A stretch of DNA of 64,000 nucleotides, from positions 18,619-82,618 of IMG/VR virus record IMGVR_UViG_3300030098_004539, one strand, 5' to 3'. The notes below the pieces were generated by a model, which saw only the letters and a program-made list of their open reading frames with translations, made no database searches and was not told the origin of the DNA. Below, in pieces: positions 18,023 through 27,191 of the stretch. Position numbers and translations under genes: made by a program. The stretch is from a virus. Each line of letters begins with the position of its first letter. Within the stretch, counting starts at the first letter, position 1.

Positions 18023-21000
18023 ATGTCAATATATAGCCCAGACGGTCCTAGAGTAGAAACTAAAGGGGCTTCTAATACAGAATGTATTGTCTTTGTGCAC
18101 ACACACGACAGAGGACCAAAGAACCCTTCTCAGTCGTTTGATTTATCTCCCTATATTACAGGCGTATCTACCTCCCAACATATAATGGGAGGGGGCTCTG
18201 CTTCTATAGATCTTCCAGCAGTCGATCACATCGAAGACATTATTGCTGCGGGAGATATCGTGAACATCTACTTCAATACCAATAGAAGTAGTGACAACAT
18301 GTATAACATTGGGAGAGTAAGGACTTTCTTTGGGTATATAACCAGTGTATCGAAGTCTGTTTCTGTGGGAGCAGAAGGAGAAAAGGTCACTACGTATGGG
18401 ATCTCCTGTAAAGATTTTAGTAAGTGTGTGAGAGACACTCAGATCTACAACAACCCACACTTAGCTAGTCAGGCCAGAGGTAGCAAAGAAGACGTTATCA
18501 GGAGCGACTTAAGCACAAACCTCGGAGGAATCGCACTCCTCCACCAAGGTATAGCTCTCCAAGGTACCCCCCGACAGATTATTGTACAAAACCTTATGCG
18601 ATTCTTAGGATTTGGAGGGCAGTGGGCACTCCCCCTCTCCTACGATGAAAAACTTCCGGGTAAGTCTTCGTGGACTTTTAAAGTTGATGAAGGGGGTAAA
18701 GGCTCTGTCATTAGTAGCTTACAAGCTATAACTGTGGAAATCCTTCGAGGAAAATCGAACACAGATGAAGCGCTTAGGAAAAAATATATAGACGCTATTG
18801 TAGCTCTTTCTAAACAGTCGATTGATAAAAAGAAAACTATATCTGCTCTGTGGGATAACGTAGATGAGTCAGGCGTGTCACCCAAAATTAAAGCGATCAT
18901 TGAAGAGCTTAAAGCAAAGTTTAAAAATCTATCATATAAGTTAGTACCCCCAAAAAATAAAGACGAAGAAAGTCATATAAATAACACCTTTTTTAAAATT
19001 AAAGGGGTTAACCAGAAAAAGATGTCTTCCAGCATATTGGGGACAGAAAACTCTACAGAAGTGACTTTAGAAGAGCAGGGCCTGTGGGGGGACATCCACA
19101 CAGTCACGTCGCGTGTTATCAACGAAATTGAAGGTGTATCAAAGGACACCTTGACTAATGCCCCTGATTCTTTTCCCAAAGCTAATCAATATGCTCAGGC
19201 TTTTGACTCCTCGGAAAACAATAGAAAAGTCAAAACCATGTTCAATATCATGTGTTTAGACTACATGGAAAACGTTAAAGGTTATTGGGCTAATCTTGCA
19301 GTTCTTAATTTTGCAGGCTCTTTATACTCTGCCCTAGAGGTAGGAGCAAACTCGTCTATGAACGAGTTAATCTTTGACCTTAGACCCTCTCCTGAGTTTG
19401 AAGCAAAAGAAAAAGACGGACTAGGTGTGCCTCTAAAAGGAGCTATTCCTATGGTTCCTGCGGTGGTCTTACGTAGAAAACCGTTTACTAATTATAAAGT
19501 TCCAGGGGCTAAGGAGGATATAGGAAAGGCAGATGTATCTGAGCACTTAGTCGTTGGAGGGTACCAATCGAAAGCTGGAAAATCAGGCTTTGACCAACTT
19601 GTAGTCAATAGTGGAGGAGCACTGGGCGTAGGAGGAGCTACTGCTATTGACGCTACTAGCATGGGTTCCGGTATGAAGGAGCGCGAAGCGGCTATTGACT
19701 TGCTATTAAAAAACTCAGGCGTGAATAAGGCGTTACAGGGTAAGTTCGAAACAATTCAATTAAAGCGAGTGACCCCTCCTACCAAAAAGAAATCTGCAAA
19801 ACTTGTTGGTGGTAAAAAAATTTTAGAGCGTTGGGCTAAAAAAATAGAAGAAATTGCAGAGAGGGCAGAGAAAGAAGGGGTTAACAATAACAAAGCGTTA
19901 GTTGAACTTTTCAGCGAAGCAACATCTGCAACAGTAACGGAAGATCAAATATATGAGATCCAATTAAGAGGAGCCAAGGTATCTACGCAATTAGCTAAAG
20001 CAGCGTTGACGTCTACTGTTACTTTGCCTCGTCCTATATTTAGATCTCCAGATAACAACAGAATCTTAAAAGAACTAGACATGTCTAGGACACAATACGT
20101 CTTAGGAGTTTTAGCCTCTATAGATGACACCTCAACTAGTACGAGTAAGTTTTTTGCTTTTGAAGCAGCGGACGGAGAAGGAATGGCCTACACTACCCGC
20201 ACGGCGAAAGATATCGGTTCAGGGAACGTAACAGGAACTACTAAAGCTGAAAAAGAGATCAAGCGCGTAGCTGTGGCTCCAGGCAGTGACATAAAGAGTA
20301 TTGCTGAAGAATTTAAAAGTCGTGCGGCTATTGTTGAAAAAGAAAATAAAGAAGCCGCAGACGTCAATGACCTTGACTGGCACGTTCTAGATTACATGAG
20401 TATCTTTCCAACCGATATTTTATCAGAAAATTATACAAGAGGAGATTTTGGGGTTGTTAATTTTTTAGAATACTTTGGAAAAACTATAGGAGGTTTTGAA
20501 GCCCAACGACTTTTCTTGGGTGTCGTCATGCCAATTGTTACTCCTATATCTGTGTACAGATTTGGTGTTCGAGTATTTTCTCAGACAACTGACTTCGTAC
20601 AGTCGTTACTTACGGGGAACTCCGAGCACCTTTTTGAAAAGAATATCTTACTAAGATGGGCTGTGTGCCAAGATATCTGGAACCAACATAACCATGAGTT
20701 GCTTGGCGGCAGCATGACTTTACGAGGCATGCCGGGTTTAAGACCCGGATACCGAATAGATAGACCCGACACTAACATGTCATTTTATGTAGAACAGGTA
20801 GCGCATTCGTGGACTTACCCAGGACGACTAGAAACTCAGGTTTCTGTGTCTCACGGCCAACCTATGAACCTAGAAAATGCTTTAGATTACTACAGACCTT
20901 CTTCAAGTGGGCCTCCACATAAAAGCGAGAGACAAAATCTAGGGAAGATATTTAAGGTGTCTGAGTTTAAACGAGGCGGTACGGATGTAAAACTAAGTAC

Positions 21001-21103
21001 TCCAGGCACGTTTACAGGCAGCGACGGCGTTGGTCGTCAGCTAAATGTAAAGTCTAGGAGTAAAAATCCGAAAGACGATCTTCCTTCTAAGAAAGAGAAA
21101 TAA
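18023..21103 (+). CDS. Baseplate hub protein (gp27 / gpD-like)
   Basis: 1026 residues. Residues 35-150 read as the first hub barrel: DLSPYITGVSTSQ, a GDIVNIYF strand, FFGYITSVSKS and YGISCKDFSKCV, the pattern of gp27/late-control-D-type hubs. The C-terminal region (about 900-985) has GSMTLRGMPGLRPGYRI and FYVEQVAHSWTYPG, the usual closing barrel that carries the spike. A large central insertion (about 250-850), with many Lys/Glu helices, makes it much longer than T4 gp27 (391 residues). Stop overlaps the spike start. It would form the trimeric hub at the tube tip. Confidence 0.7.
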   Translation: MSIYSPDGPRVETKGASNTECIVFVHTHDRGPKNPSQSFDLSPYITGVSTSQHIMGGGSASIDLPAVDHIEDIIAAGDIVNIYFNTNRSSDNMYNIGRVRTFFGYITSVSKSVSVGAEGEKVTTYGISCKDFSKCVRDTQIYNNPHLASQARGSKEDVIRSDLSTNLGGIALLHQGIALQGTPRQIIVQNLMRFLGFGGQWALPLSYDEKLPGKSSWTFKVDEGGKGSVISSLQAITVEILRGKSNTDEALRKKYIDAIVALSKQSIDKKKTISALWDNVDESGVSPKIKAIIEELKAKFKNLSYKLVPPKNKDEESHINNTFFKIKGVNQKKMSSSILGTENSTEVTLEEQGLWGDIHTVTSRVINEIEGVSKDTLTNAPDSFPKANQYAQAFDSSENNRKVKTMFNIMCLDYMENVKGYWANLAVLNFAGSLYSALEVGANSSMNELIFDLRPSPEFEAKEKDGLGVPLKGAIPMVPAVVLRRKPFTNYKVPGAKEDIGKADVSEHLVVGGYQSKAGKSGFDQLVVNSGGALGVGGATAIDATSMGSGMKEREAAIDLLLKNSGVNKALQGKFETIQLKRVTPPTKKKSAKLVGGKKILERWAKKIEEIAERAEKEGVNNNKALVELFSEATSATVTEDQIYEIQLRGAKVSTQLAKAALTSTVTLPRPIFRSPDNNRILKELDMSRTQYVLGVLASIDDTSTSTSKFFAFEAADGEGMAYTTRTAKDIGSGNVTGTTKAEKEIKRVAVAPGSDIKSIAEEFKSRAAIVEKENKEAADVNDLDWHVLDYMSIFPTDILSENYTRGDFGVVNFLEYFGKTIGGFEAQRLFLGVVMPIVTPISVYRFGVRVFSQTTDFVQSLLTGNSEHLFEKNILLRWAVCQDIWNQHNHELLGGSMTLRGMPGLRPGYRIDRPDTNMSFYVEQVAHSWTYPGRLETQVSVSHGQPMNLENALDYYRPSSSGPPHKSERQNLGKIFKVSEFKRGGTDVKLSTPGTFTGSDGVGRQLNVKSRSKNPKDDLPSKKEK

Positions 21104-23205
21104 TGAGCCGATTTAGCGACACAGAAGAAGATAGTATTGAAGGGGGTCCTTGGGCGACACACGGGGTAGTGGACGAGGACAACGAACAAGTGGCCGCTTC
21201 TCGATTAATTTCTTCGGGAAACAAAACTGTCGATGAAATCTATTACCCGATCTTAGGCGTCATCGACGCTGTTTATTACGCTGACGACCCTAGTAACGAA
21301 TCTAATTCTTCTAAAAACCACAAAGATTCTAACGTCTCTTTTAATGAAATTTTAGCTAACACTGAAGAGACTTATTATCAAAAATCTGTTGCCGTCACAC
21401 GCACCAAGGGCGCTCGGATAGAGGCAAGAGTTAAGATTGTGTCCGGCCCTCAAGGTCGTAGAAACAGTGGCCAATTTATAGAGAAAGTTCCTGTTTGTAT
21501 CGGATTTGGTGGAGTACACAACTACGGGTATGTGGTTCCAACGGCCACTACTAATACAGGAGTACTTGGCTACCGAGGGACTGAAGATGGTGATTATTGT
21601 CTGGTTCAGTTCATTGGGGGTAGTTGGTTAAACCCTGTCATAACTAGCATTTGGCCAAACCCTCTCAATACTCAAGACCCCCCTAGTGTAGCAGACGGCG
21701 GGAGCGCGTACGCACGTATTAGTGGTACTGAGATTTTAATTGATTCAGAGGGAGACTTACTTCTTGATGCTCGTGGTGCGAATGAGCGGGTGATCAGTGA
21801 TTCTGAGAGTGGAAATTACGTAAGAAAGCCTGCGTCTGGAAACGACGGAGCTATCACAGTTGTTACGCGCAATAACATTTATGTTGCAGCAGGCTATCCA
21901 AACGAAAACGAGTCGGCAGGGTCTTTACCTGAGGGGACAGCAGTTCTTCAGGCTAGTAAAGACGTGGAGATGTTTTCCACACTTCAGTCTGTTAAAATCT
22001 ACAGCAAGAGAGAATCTAAAGACGACGACGGTAAACTCACACGAGTAGACATTCAAGGACCGAGGGGAAGTCTTCGACCTGCGGCTAGAAAGTACGATCG
22101 AGTAAAGATTACTTCTGGAGATAGTGGAGACCTGTTTGAATATATTAAGCAGATGAGTGTGGCTATTAATTCTGCTGGAAAACTTCTCACAAAATCTATC
22201 GACCCTGGTGCAGCAGCGGCAGGAGAAATATTAAGCAATTTTGTATCTAATAATCCCGTTCCGACATACCAAACAGGTCAAATAACTACAGGCAGCGATT
22301 ACTGCTACATAGCAGGAAAAGGTAATGCTAGCGATGTAGGTTTTGACGAAAACGGTATTAAAGATCAACTCGGAGAATCTATCTCTCCTGAAACTCTTGA
22401 AGACTTTAAGAATTCATGTACCGCAGAAGCGGCATCTGACACAGTCACGGGGCTTACCTCTGAAGAGAGTAGCGCCGCTATGTTGTCTGGAGTCTCTGGA
22501 GGACTAAAGACCGCAGAAAAAGCTCTGGAGTTGGTTCCAGGAGGACAGCCCTTTGCTATTATAATTGGAGAGGCGCTTCCAAAAGTTCTTGGACTAGTAA
22601 CTCAAACGCTTCTTTCGTCTCCTGATTCAGAGATGAAGGATGTTAATCTCCCTAGCGGAGCTAACATGGAAGACGTTGTCGGGGAGGATGGAACAGGAGG
22701 GGCTTCTGGAGAAGTAGCGACACTATCTTCAGAGGTAGACACACTGAAATCTATCGAAGAGGACATCAAAACTTCTTGGGAAGTTTACAGACTTAATCCT
22801 ACAGAAGAAAATGCTAACGCAATTCCGGTAAATCCTAACCGCGAAAACAATCCAACTATTGTTGGAAACCAACCAGATCCTTCCCTCGACCCTCCAGGAC
22901 CTCCTGTCAAAAATTCAGGGTACTGGTATACCAATGACGACCTAACAGACCCTCTATCACTTTACTATGACGGAGACGCAATATCGTCTCGTCAAGAACA
23001 AATGAAGTCTTTAGGGGATGAGATAGGGGATTTAATAGAAGGTATACCGTTCCTATCTCCAACAGAACAGAAAAGTATTGAACTATCCACCGCGCTTGCC
23101 GAAGGAGCAGCTAGTGAAGATTATTCAGAAGTAAATAATTTAACTGGAGGAAGTATCGAGCAATCTGCTAATAGTTGCATAGACAAAAAGATATCTGAGG
23201 CTTAA
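21103..23205 (+). CDS. Baseplate central spike protein (gpV / gp5-like, OB-fold)
   Basis: 700 residues. Residues about 100-190 contain an OB-fold signature of gpV/gp5 spikes: ARVKIVSGPQG, a GFGGVHNYGYVVP turn, then EDGDYCLVQFIGGSWLNPVI and TSIWPNP. Beta-rich sequence follows (about 195-330) with ISGTEILIDSEGDLLL, suited to a beta-prism or needle. The C-terminal half is acidic and low in structure. I see no lysozyme-type catalytic motif, unlike T4 gp5. Coupled by overlap to the hub gene and 3 bp from the next gene. Confidence 0.7.
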   Translation: MSRFSDTEEDSIEGGPWATHGVVDEDNEQVAASRLISSGNKTVDEIYYPILGVIDAVYYADDPSNESNSSKNHKDSNVSFNEILANTEETYYQKSVAVTRTKGARIEARVKIVSGPQGRRNSGQFIEKVPVCIGFGGVHNYGYVVPTATTNTGVLGYRGTEDGDYCLVQFIGGSWLNPVITSIWPNPLNTQDPPSVADGGSAYARISGTEILIDSEGDLLLDARGANERVISDSESGNYVRKPASGNDGAITVVTRNNIYVAAGYPNENESAGSLPEGTAVLQASKDVEMFSTLQSVKIYSKRESKDDDGKLTRVDIQGPRGSLRPAARKYDRVKITSGDSGDLFEYIKQMSVAINSAGKLLTKSIDPGAAAAGEILSNFVSNNPVPTYQTGQITTGSDYCYIAGKGNASDVGFDENGIKDQLGESISPETLEDFKNSCTAEAASDTVTGLTSEESSAAMLSGVSGGLKTAEKALELVPGGQPFAIIIGEALPKVLGLVTQTLLSSPDSEMKDVNLPSGANMEDVVGEDGTGGASGEVATLSSEVDTLKSIEEDIKTSWEVYRLNPTEENANAIPVNPNRENNPTIVGNQPDPSLDPPGPPVKNSGYWYTNDDLTDPLSLYYDGDAISSRQEQMKSLGDEIGDLIEGIPFLSPTEQKSIELSTALAEGAASEDYSEVNNLTGGSIEQSANSCIDKKISEA

Positions 23206-23208
23206 TAA

Positions 23209-25239
23209 ATGTCTGCTCCAACAAGTGTAACTGGTGGAAAAATTGCTACTTTTTCAGAAGGTAAAGCTGATGTTTTTGGCCGAGTTAATAATTGGGCAGC
23301 AGAGGCCGGTGGCTGGGCGGTAGACGCTTTTACCCCTAAAGCCTCAGAAATATTTGAGAAACGATCTGCTACTCAAATATTCACCACCCACGAAGGAATC
23401 GCCTTAGAAAGTATTAAGGGCGGAAGAACTACAGAATTTAGTGAGAATGAAAACCTGTATGGTTTTAGTATTCTACGGTTCACTAAAGGTATAATTGGGG
23501 GTGGATGGTTCCCCGCTAAAGTAAACAACCTGCTTTCGTCTAACCTAGACTCGTTTATATTAGGTAACGACGAACTAGCAGGGGCCAATAGTTACTTCTT
23601 TAACCTTCACCCCAAAGCCCTTAACCTTAGCGAACCCTTTGCAACACACATCATGCCCACACAAGGTGGCGGGGTTTATGTTGAATCACAAGGTATTGTT
23701 CTTCGTACGCTAACTATAGCAGGTACTACAGGGTACCGACCTGCAATGGTCGGGATACCAGGGGATAACAATAACAATATCATTCCTCACCAACCAGGGG
23801 AGCCTACAGGGTTTTTAAATCTTTTAAAGTTACGAAATCTTTTTCGTAATTATGCGGATCTAAAAAAAGATAAAAGCCTTTCTTATAAAGTATATTTAGT
23901 TTGGTATAACAATAAAGAGCAAGAGGCTTGGTTCTTTGAACCGACAAACTTCTCTACGATGCGAGATGCTGCGTCTCCGTTTACGTACGACTATTCAATT
24001 TCTGGAACGCTCACTCAAAAAGTAAGTTTTTCTACTGTCGTAAACACGATTAACCCAGACCCTACAAGCATACACTTTCAGATAGCTACACTTCGACGAA
24101 GTGCTGCAATGATAAATAGTATCGTAGGAGGCCTCATTCCTGGACTAGGGAATGATGTAGTCGGGGACGTGCAAAACCTTACTAGACAAGTGCTTGACCA
24201 AGTAGACTCTATTGACAGGGCAGCAACTGGTGTGGCTATGAACGTAGCGGCCATAGCTCAAATACCTACAGTCTTAGTAGCGGCTGCGTACCCCCTTGTT
24301 CAAGGTCTTAAAAAAAGCATCAGCGATCTTGTTAAGAATCAAGAGGCAATCTGGGACACAGATTATGATGCATGGGCTGACAACTGGACAGCAAACAATG
24401 AAAAGTTCCTTGAACTGTTTCAAGCTACAGATGAACTTACGTGGGCAATGACGGCCATTGGCCAACCAGAGAACATAGCAGACATAGTTAGCTCTACCAA
24501 AGCTCCAGGATCACCGAGCGTTGATAAGAAAAAACTATCACACCCTAACACCGGAGCAGATTACTCAGACTCTGAGTGGCGTCCTGTTAAAATTCCTAAA
24601 GAGACAACCCTCGCTGACCTTGTCTTTAATTCACTAGGAGACGACAGCGCTGTTGCTGCGGTAGCAGAGTATAACGGACTAGAACCCCCTTTTATAACAG
24701 ATACACCTGTCTACGTAGGAGCGTTTACTAAGTTTTTAACTCAAGGGGATATAATTTATTTACCTTTCCCGAAAGAACTGGTGTCTGGAGACATCAACAC
24801 TAAGATTAATCCTCTTAAGACTTCTTTAAGTCTTTACGAAGAATCACTAGGAAGAGACTTAAGACTTAATAAAAGTACCCAAGCTACGACAGGTGTGTCA
24901 GAATTCAACCTAACAATTAGCCCTACCGGAGATTTAGACCTCGTGGGCGGGCGAGATAATATTATACAGGCTATCGATATTAAGTTAAATACTGAGCGCG
25001 GAGAACTAGCGCCTCACCCAGAATTTGGAATAGTCTTTGTGGTAGGACATAAAGGAAACAGGAACTTAAATTTCAATCTATATTTATCTTTAAATGATAC
25101 TATGTTAAGTGATGGTAGGATTAAAGAGCTAGTAGACACTAGAGTAAATATCTCAGGCGACATCGCAAGCGTGAAGACGAAAGTACATGTAATAGGCCAC
25201 GTCCCTTACGTCCCGGTGTCATTTACGATGGTAGGGTAG
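23209..25239 (+). CDS. Baseplate wedge protein: LysM domain fused to gp25-like domain
   Basis: 676 residues. The N-terminal 440 residues are a baseplate-type alpha/beta region. Residues about 457-518 form a LysM-like module (TTLADLVFNSLGDDSAVAAV, then AEYNGLEPP and GDIIYLPFP), as in the gp53/gpX tail proteins. Residues about 554-664 match the gpW/gp25 family: DLDLVGGRDNIIQAIDIKLN, TERGELAPHPEFGI, then VKTKVHVIGH. gp25 initiates sheath polymerisation at the baseplate wedge. Having the LysM and gp25 parts in one chain is a gene fusion relative to T4, where gp53 and gp25 are separate. Confidence 0.75.
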   Translation: MSAPTSVTGGKIATFSEGKADVFGRVNNWAAEAGGWAVDAFTPKASEIFEKRSATQIFTTHEGIALESIKGGRTTEFSENENLYGFSILRFTKGIIGGGWFPAKVNNLLSSNLDSFILGNDELAGANSYFFNLHPKALNLSEPFATHIMPTQGGGVYVESQGIVLRTLTIAGTTGYRPAMVGIPGDNNNNIIPHQPGEPTGFLNLLKLRNLFRNYADLKKDKSLSYKVYLVWYNNKEQEAWFFEPTNFSTMRDAASPFTYDYSISGTLTQKVSFSTVVNTINPDPTSIHFQIATLRRSAAMINSIVGGLIPGLGNDVVGDVQNLTRQVLDQVDSIDRAATGVAMNVAAIAQIPTVLVAAAYPLVQGLKKSISDLVKNQEAIWDTDYDAWADNWTANNEKFLELFQATDELTWAMTAIGQPENIADIVSSTKAPGSPSVDKKKLSHPNTGADYSDSEWRPVKIPKETTLADLVFNSLGDDSAVAAVAEYNGLEPPFITDTPVYVGAFTKFLTQGDIIYLPFPKELVSGDINTKINPLKTSLSLYEESLGRDLRLNKSTQATTGVSEFNLTISPTGDLDLVGGRDNIIQAIDIKLNTERGELAPHPEFGIVFVVGHKGNRNLNFNLYLSLNDTMLSDGRIKELVDTRVNISGDIASVKTKVHVIGHVPYVPVSFTMVG

Positions 25240-25240
25240 T

Positions 25241-27181
25241 ATGGCGGTTTTTACCCCCAAGACATCTGAACAGATATTAAGAGATGCAATAAACTATTTG
25301 TATCTGAATACAAATATATCTGACTTTAATGTGGGTAGTGTAATTCGGACAATCCTCGAAACGATGTCTATCGAGGACGCTAATCAGTACTACCAGATGT
25401 ACAGTATCCTTAACGCCTTTTTCTTGGACGGCGCTGAAGGAACTGCCTTAGACGACCGGGCTGCTCAGTACGGAGTTACTAGACGCCCTGCTACCAATTC
25501 AGCAGGTCAGGTTGTTTTCTTAGATACTAATCTTCAACGATCTTTTTTAGTAAGTAATGTTGAAGTAGGAGCAACCTCTCTCTTCGTAGAAGATGCCTCC
25601 ATTTTTGGAGCAGCACCTTTTATAGTTCAACTAGGAGAAAGCACTAACGTAGAGCAAGTAGCGATTAACGCAGTTGATGCGACTACCGGAGAGTTAACAA
25701 TTAACCCAGGTGCAGCCGCGCCGTTAAATACAACTACCTATAGTCACGTAGCAGCCTCCGTAGGTGCTGATGAAATCGACAACCTAGGTAGCTTAGTTTG
25801 CCTCTATGACCCCTCTACCGCTGACAGGACTATTCCGACTGGCGTTACGATCCGCGCAGAGCCCACAAACATTACTTTTGAAATCGAGTGCATCACTACA
25901 GAAGTGGGCCTCCACCAGAACGGTTATTTTACCAGTAACCCGGTAAACGTCAGAAGTAACACTGTCGGAACTTCAAGCAATATACCCGCCAGAAGAGCAA
26001 ACCAAATTATAGGTGGATCTCCTTACGCAGGGGCTTCGGTTGTAAACCTGAAATCTATCTCAGGAGGACGAGACGCAGAACTTGATGAAGAGTTCAGAAC
26101 TCGAATACGAGAACACGTTGCTGGATTATCCTCCGGTACCGTTACAGCTATTCTCAGTAAATTGCTTGTTACAACAAACGCCGCCACTAACTCTATTGTT
26201 ACGAGAGCACACGTCGTAGAAGATTTTGACGCAGAGTTAGTGTACGCATATATCGACGACTCAAGTTCCTCAGGTATCGCTAACAGTGAAGAAAGGTTTG
26301 CAGAAGATTCTGTAGCTGTTGCTAAACCTGCTGTAGGTGGAACCGTTATAGACCTAGCAAGCCTTACCGGGTTTGTAGCTACTACAATCTCTAACCAGTC
26401 GTACATCATTATACACCCAGCAACTGAAGGAAAAGATCCTTTTGTGACTCGGTACGGGAACCTTAATCAAAGTCCCCCCCAGCTTCAGGAAATCCCCGCC
26501 GCTCCTCAAATGCCAATCTTGGTCATAGGGGATGTTGTGTCTTTATGTGAAGCAATCTCCATCAGCACCGAAGAAGGAAGGAAATATTATCAATTAGATA
26601 AGTTTCCTGTAGGAGATGACCTCCTCAAACTATACGTAGTGACGGGGAGTGAGCTTGGAAACGCGACTTTACAAACAAAGTTAGATTCTGGGGCGTGCAG
26701 TACAGGGTCGGAAGACTTCATACTCAACGAAGCTACAGGCCAGATAGAGTTTCTAGAGGGAAAAATACCCGTAGCTGGTAGCGGATTATACGCTATATAT
26801 GAAAATTATACTAATTTGTTAAAAGAGGCCCAGACTGTAGTTGACGGTAACTTAAACGATATCGTTAATTACCCAGGGGTTCGGTCTGCTGGGGTAAAAG
26901 TCTTAGTCAGACCATCCAAGAGGACGCCAGTAGACGTTACTCTAAATATAACTATCGACTCTAGTCTTACAGACCTCGATACGTCAGGATTTTTAGCAAA
27001 ACAGCTTGTTATATCTTATGTTAATAACCTCGGTATAGGGGAAAGCGTTATCCTGGCAGAGATAATCGAGCGAGTCATGGGTGTTTCAGGTGTCACAAAT
27101 GTGCACGTCCTTACCCCACAAGCTGATGTTACGATTAATGGGGATAGCGCAGCGTATGCTGACAACATTCTTGTTGTTTAG
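25241..27181 (+). CDS. Baseplate J-like wedge protein (gp6 / Mu gp47-like)
   Basis: 646 residues. The N-terminus (ILRDAINYLYLNTNISDFNV, GSVIRTILETMS, then LDGAEGTALDDRAAQYGVTR) is the hallmark of baseplate J proteins. The middle ELDEEFRTRIREHVAGLSSG segment and the C-terminal VTLNITIDSSLTDLD ... VMGVSGVTNVHVL segment also fit. It forms the ring of wedges around the hub. It follows the gp25-like gene directly, as in most contractile-tail phages. Confidence 0.85.
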   Translation: MAVFTPKTSEQILRDAINYLYLNTNISDFNVGSVIRTILETMSIEDANQYYQMYSILNAFFLDGAEGTALDDRAAQYGVTRRPATNSAGQVVFLDTNLQRSFLVSNVEVGATSLFVEDASIFGAAPFIVQLGESTNVEQVAINAVDATTGELTINPGAAAPLNTTTYSHVAASVGADEIDNLGSLVCLYDPSTADRTIPTGVTIRAEPTNITFEIECITTEVGLHQNGYFTSNPVNVRSNTVGTSSNIPARRANQIIGGSPYAGASVVNLKSISGGRDAELDEEFRTRIREHVAGLSSGTVTAILSKLLVTTNAATNSIVTRAHVVEDFDAELVYAYIDDSSSSGIANSEERFAEDSVAVAKPAVGGTVIDLASLTGFVATTISNQSYIIIHPATEGKDPFVTRYGNLNQSPPQLQEIPAAPQMPILVIGDVVSLCEAISISTEEGRKYYQLDKFPVGDDLLKLYVVTGSELGNATLQTKLDSGACSTGSEDFILNEATGQIEFLEGKIPVAGSGLYAIYENYTNLLKEAQTVVDGNLNDIVNYPGVRSAGVKVLVRPSKRTPVDVTLNITIDSSLTDLDTSGFLAKQLVISYVNNLGIGESVILAEIIERVMGVSGVTNVHVLTPQADVTINGDSAAYADNILVV

Positions 27182-27191
27182 GAGCTAGTTA

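Noticed and set aside
21103-23205. Lysozyme domain in the spike protein as in T4 gp5
   Set aside because: No E-D-T catalytic pattern is seen; the region after the OB-fold is beta-rich needle-like and then acidic.
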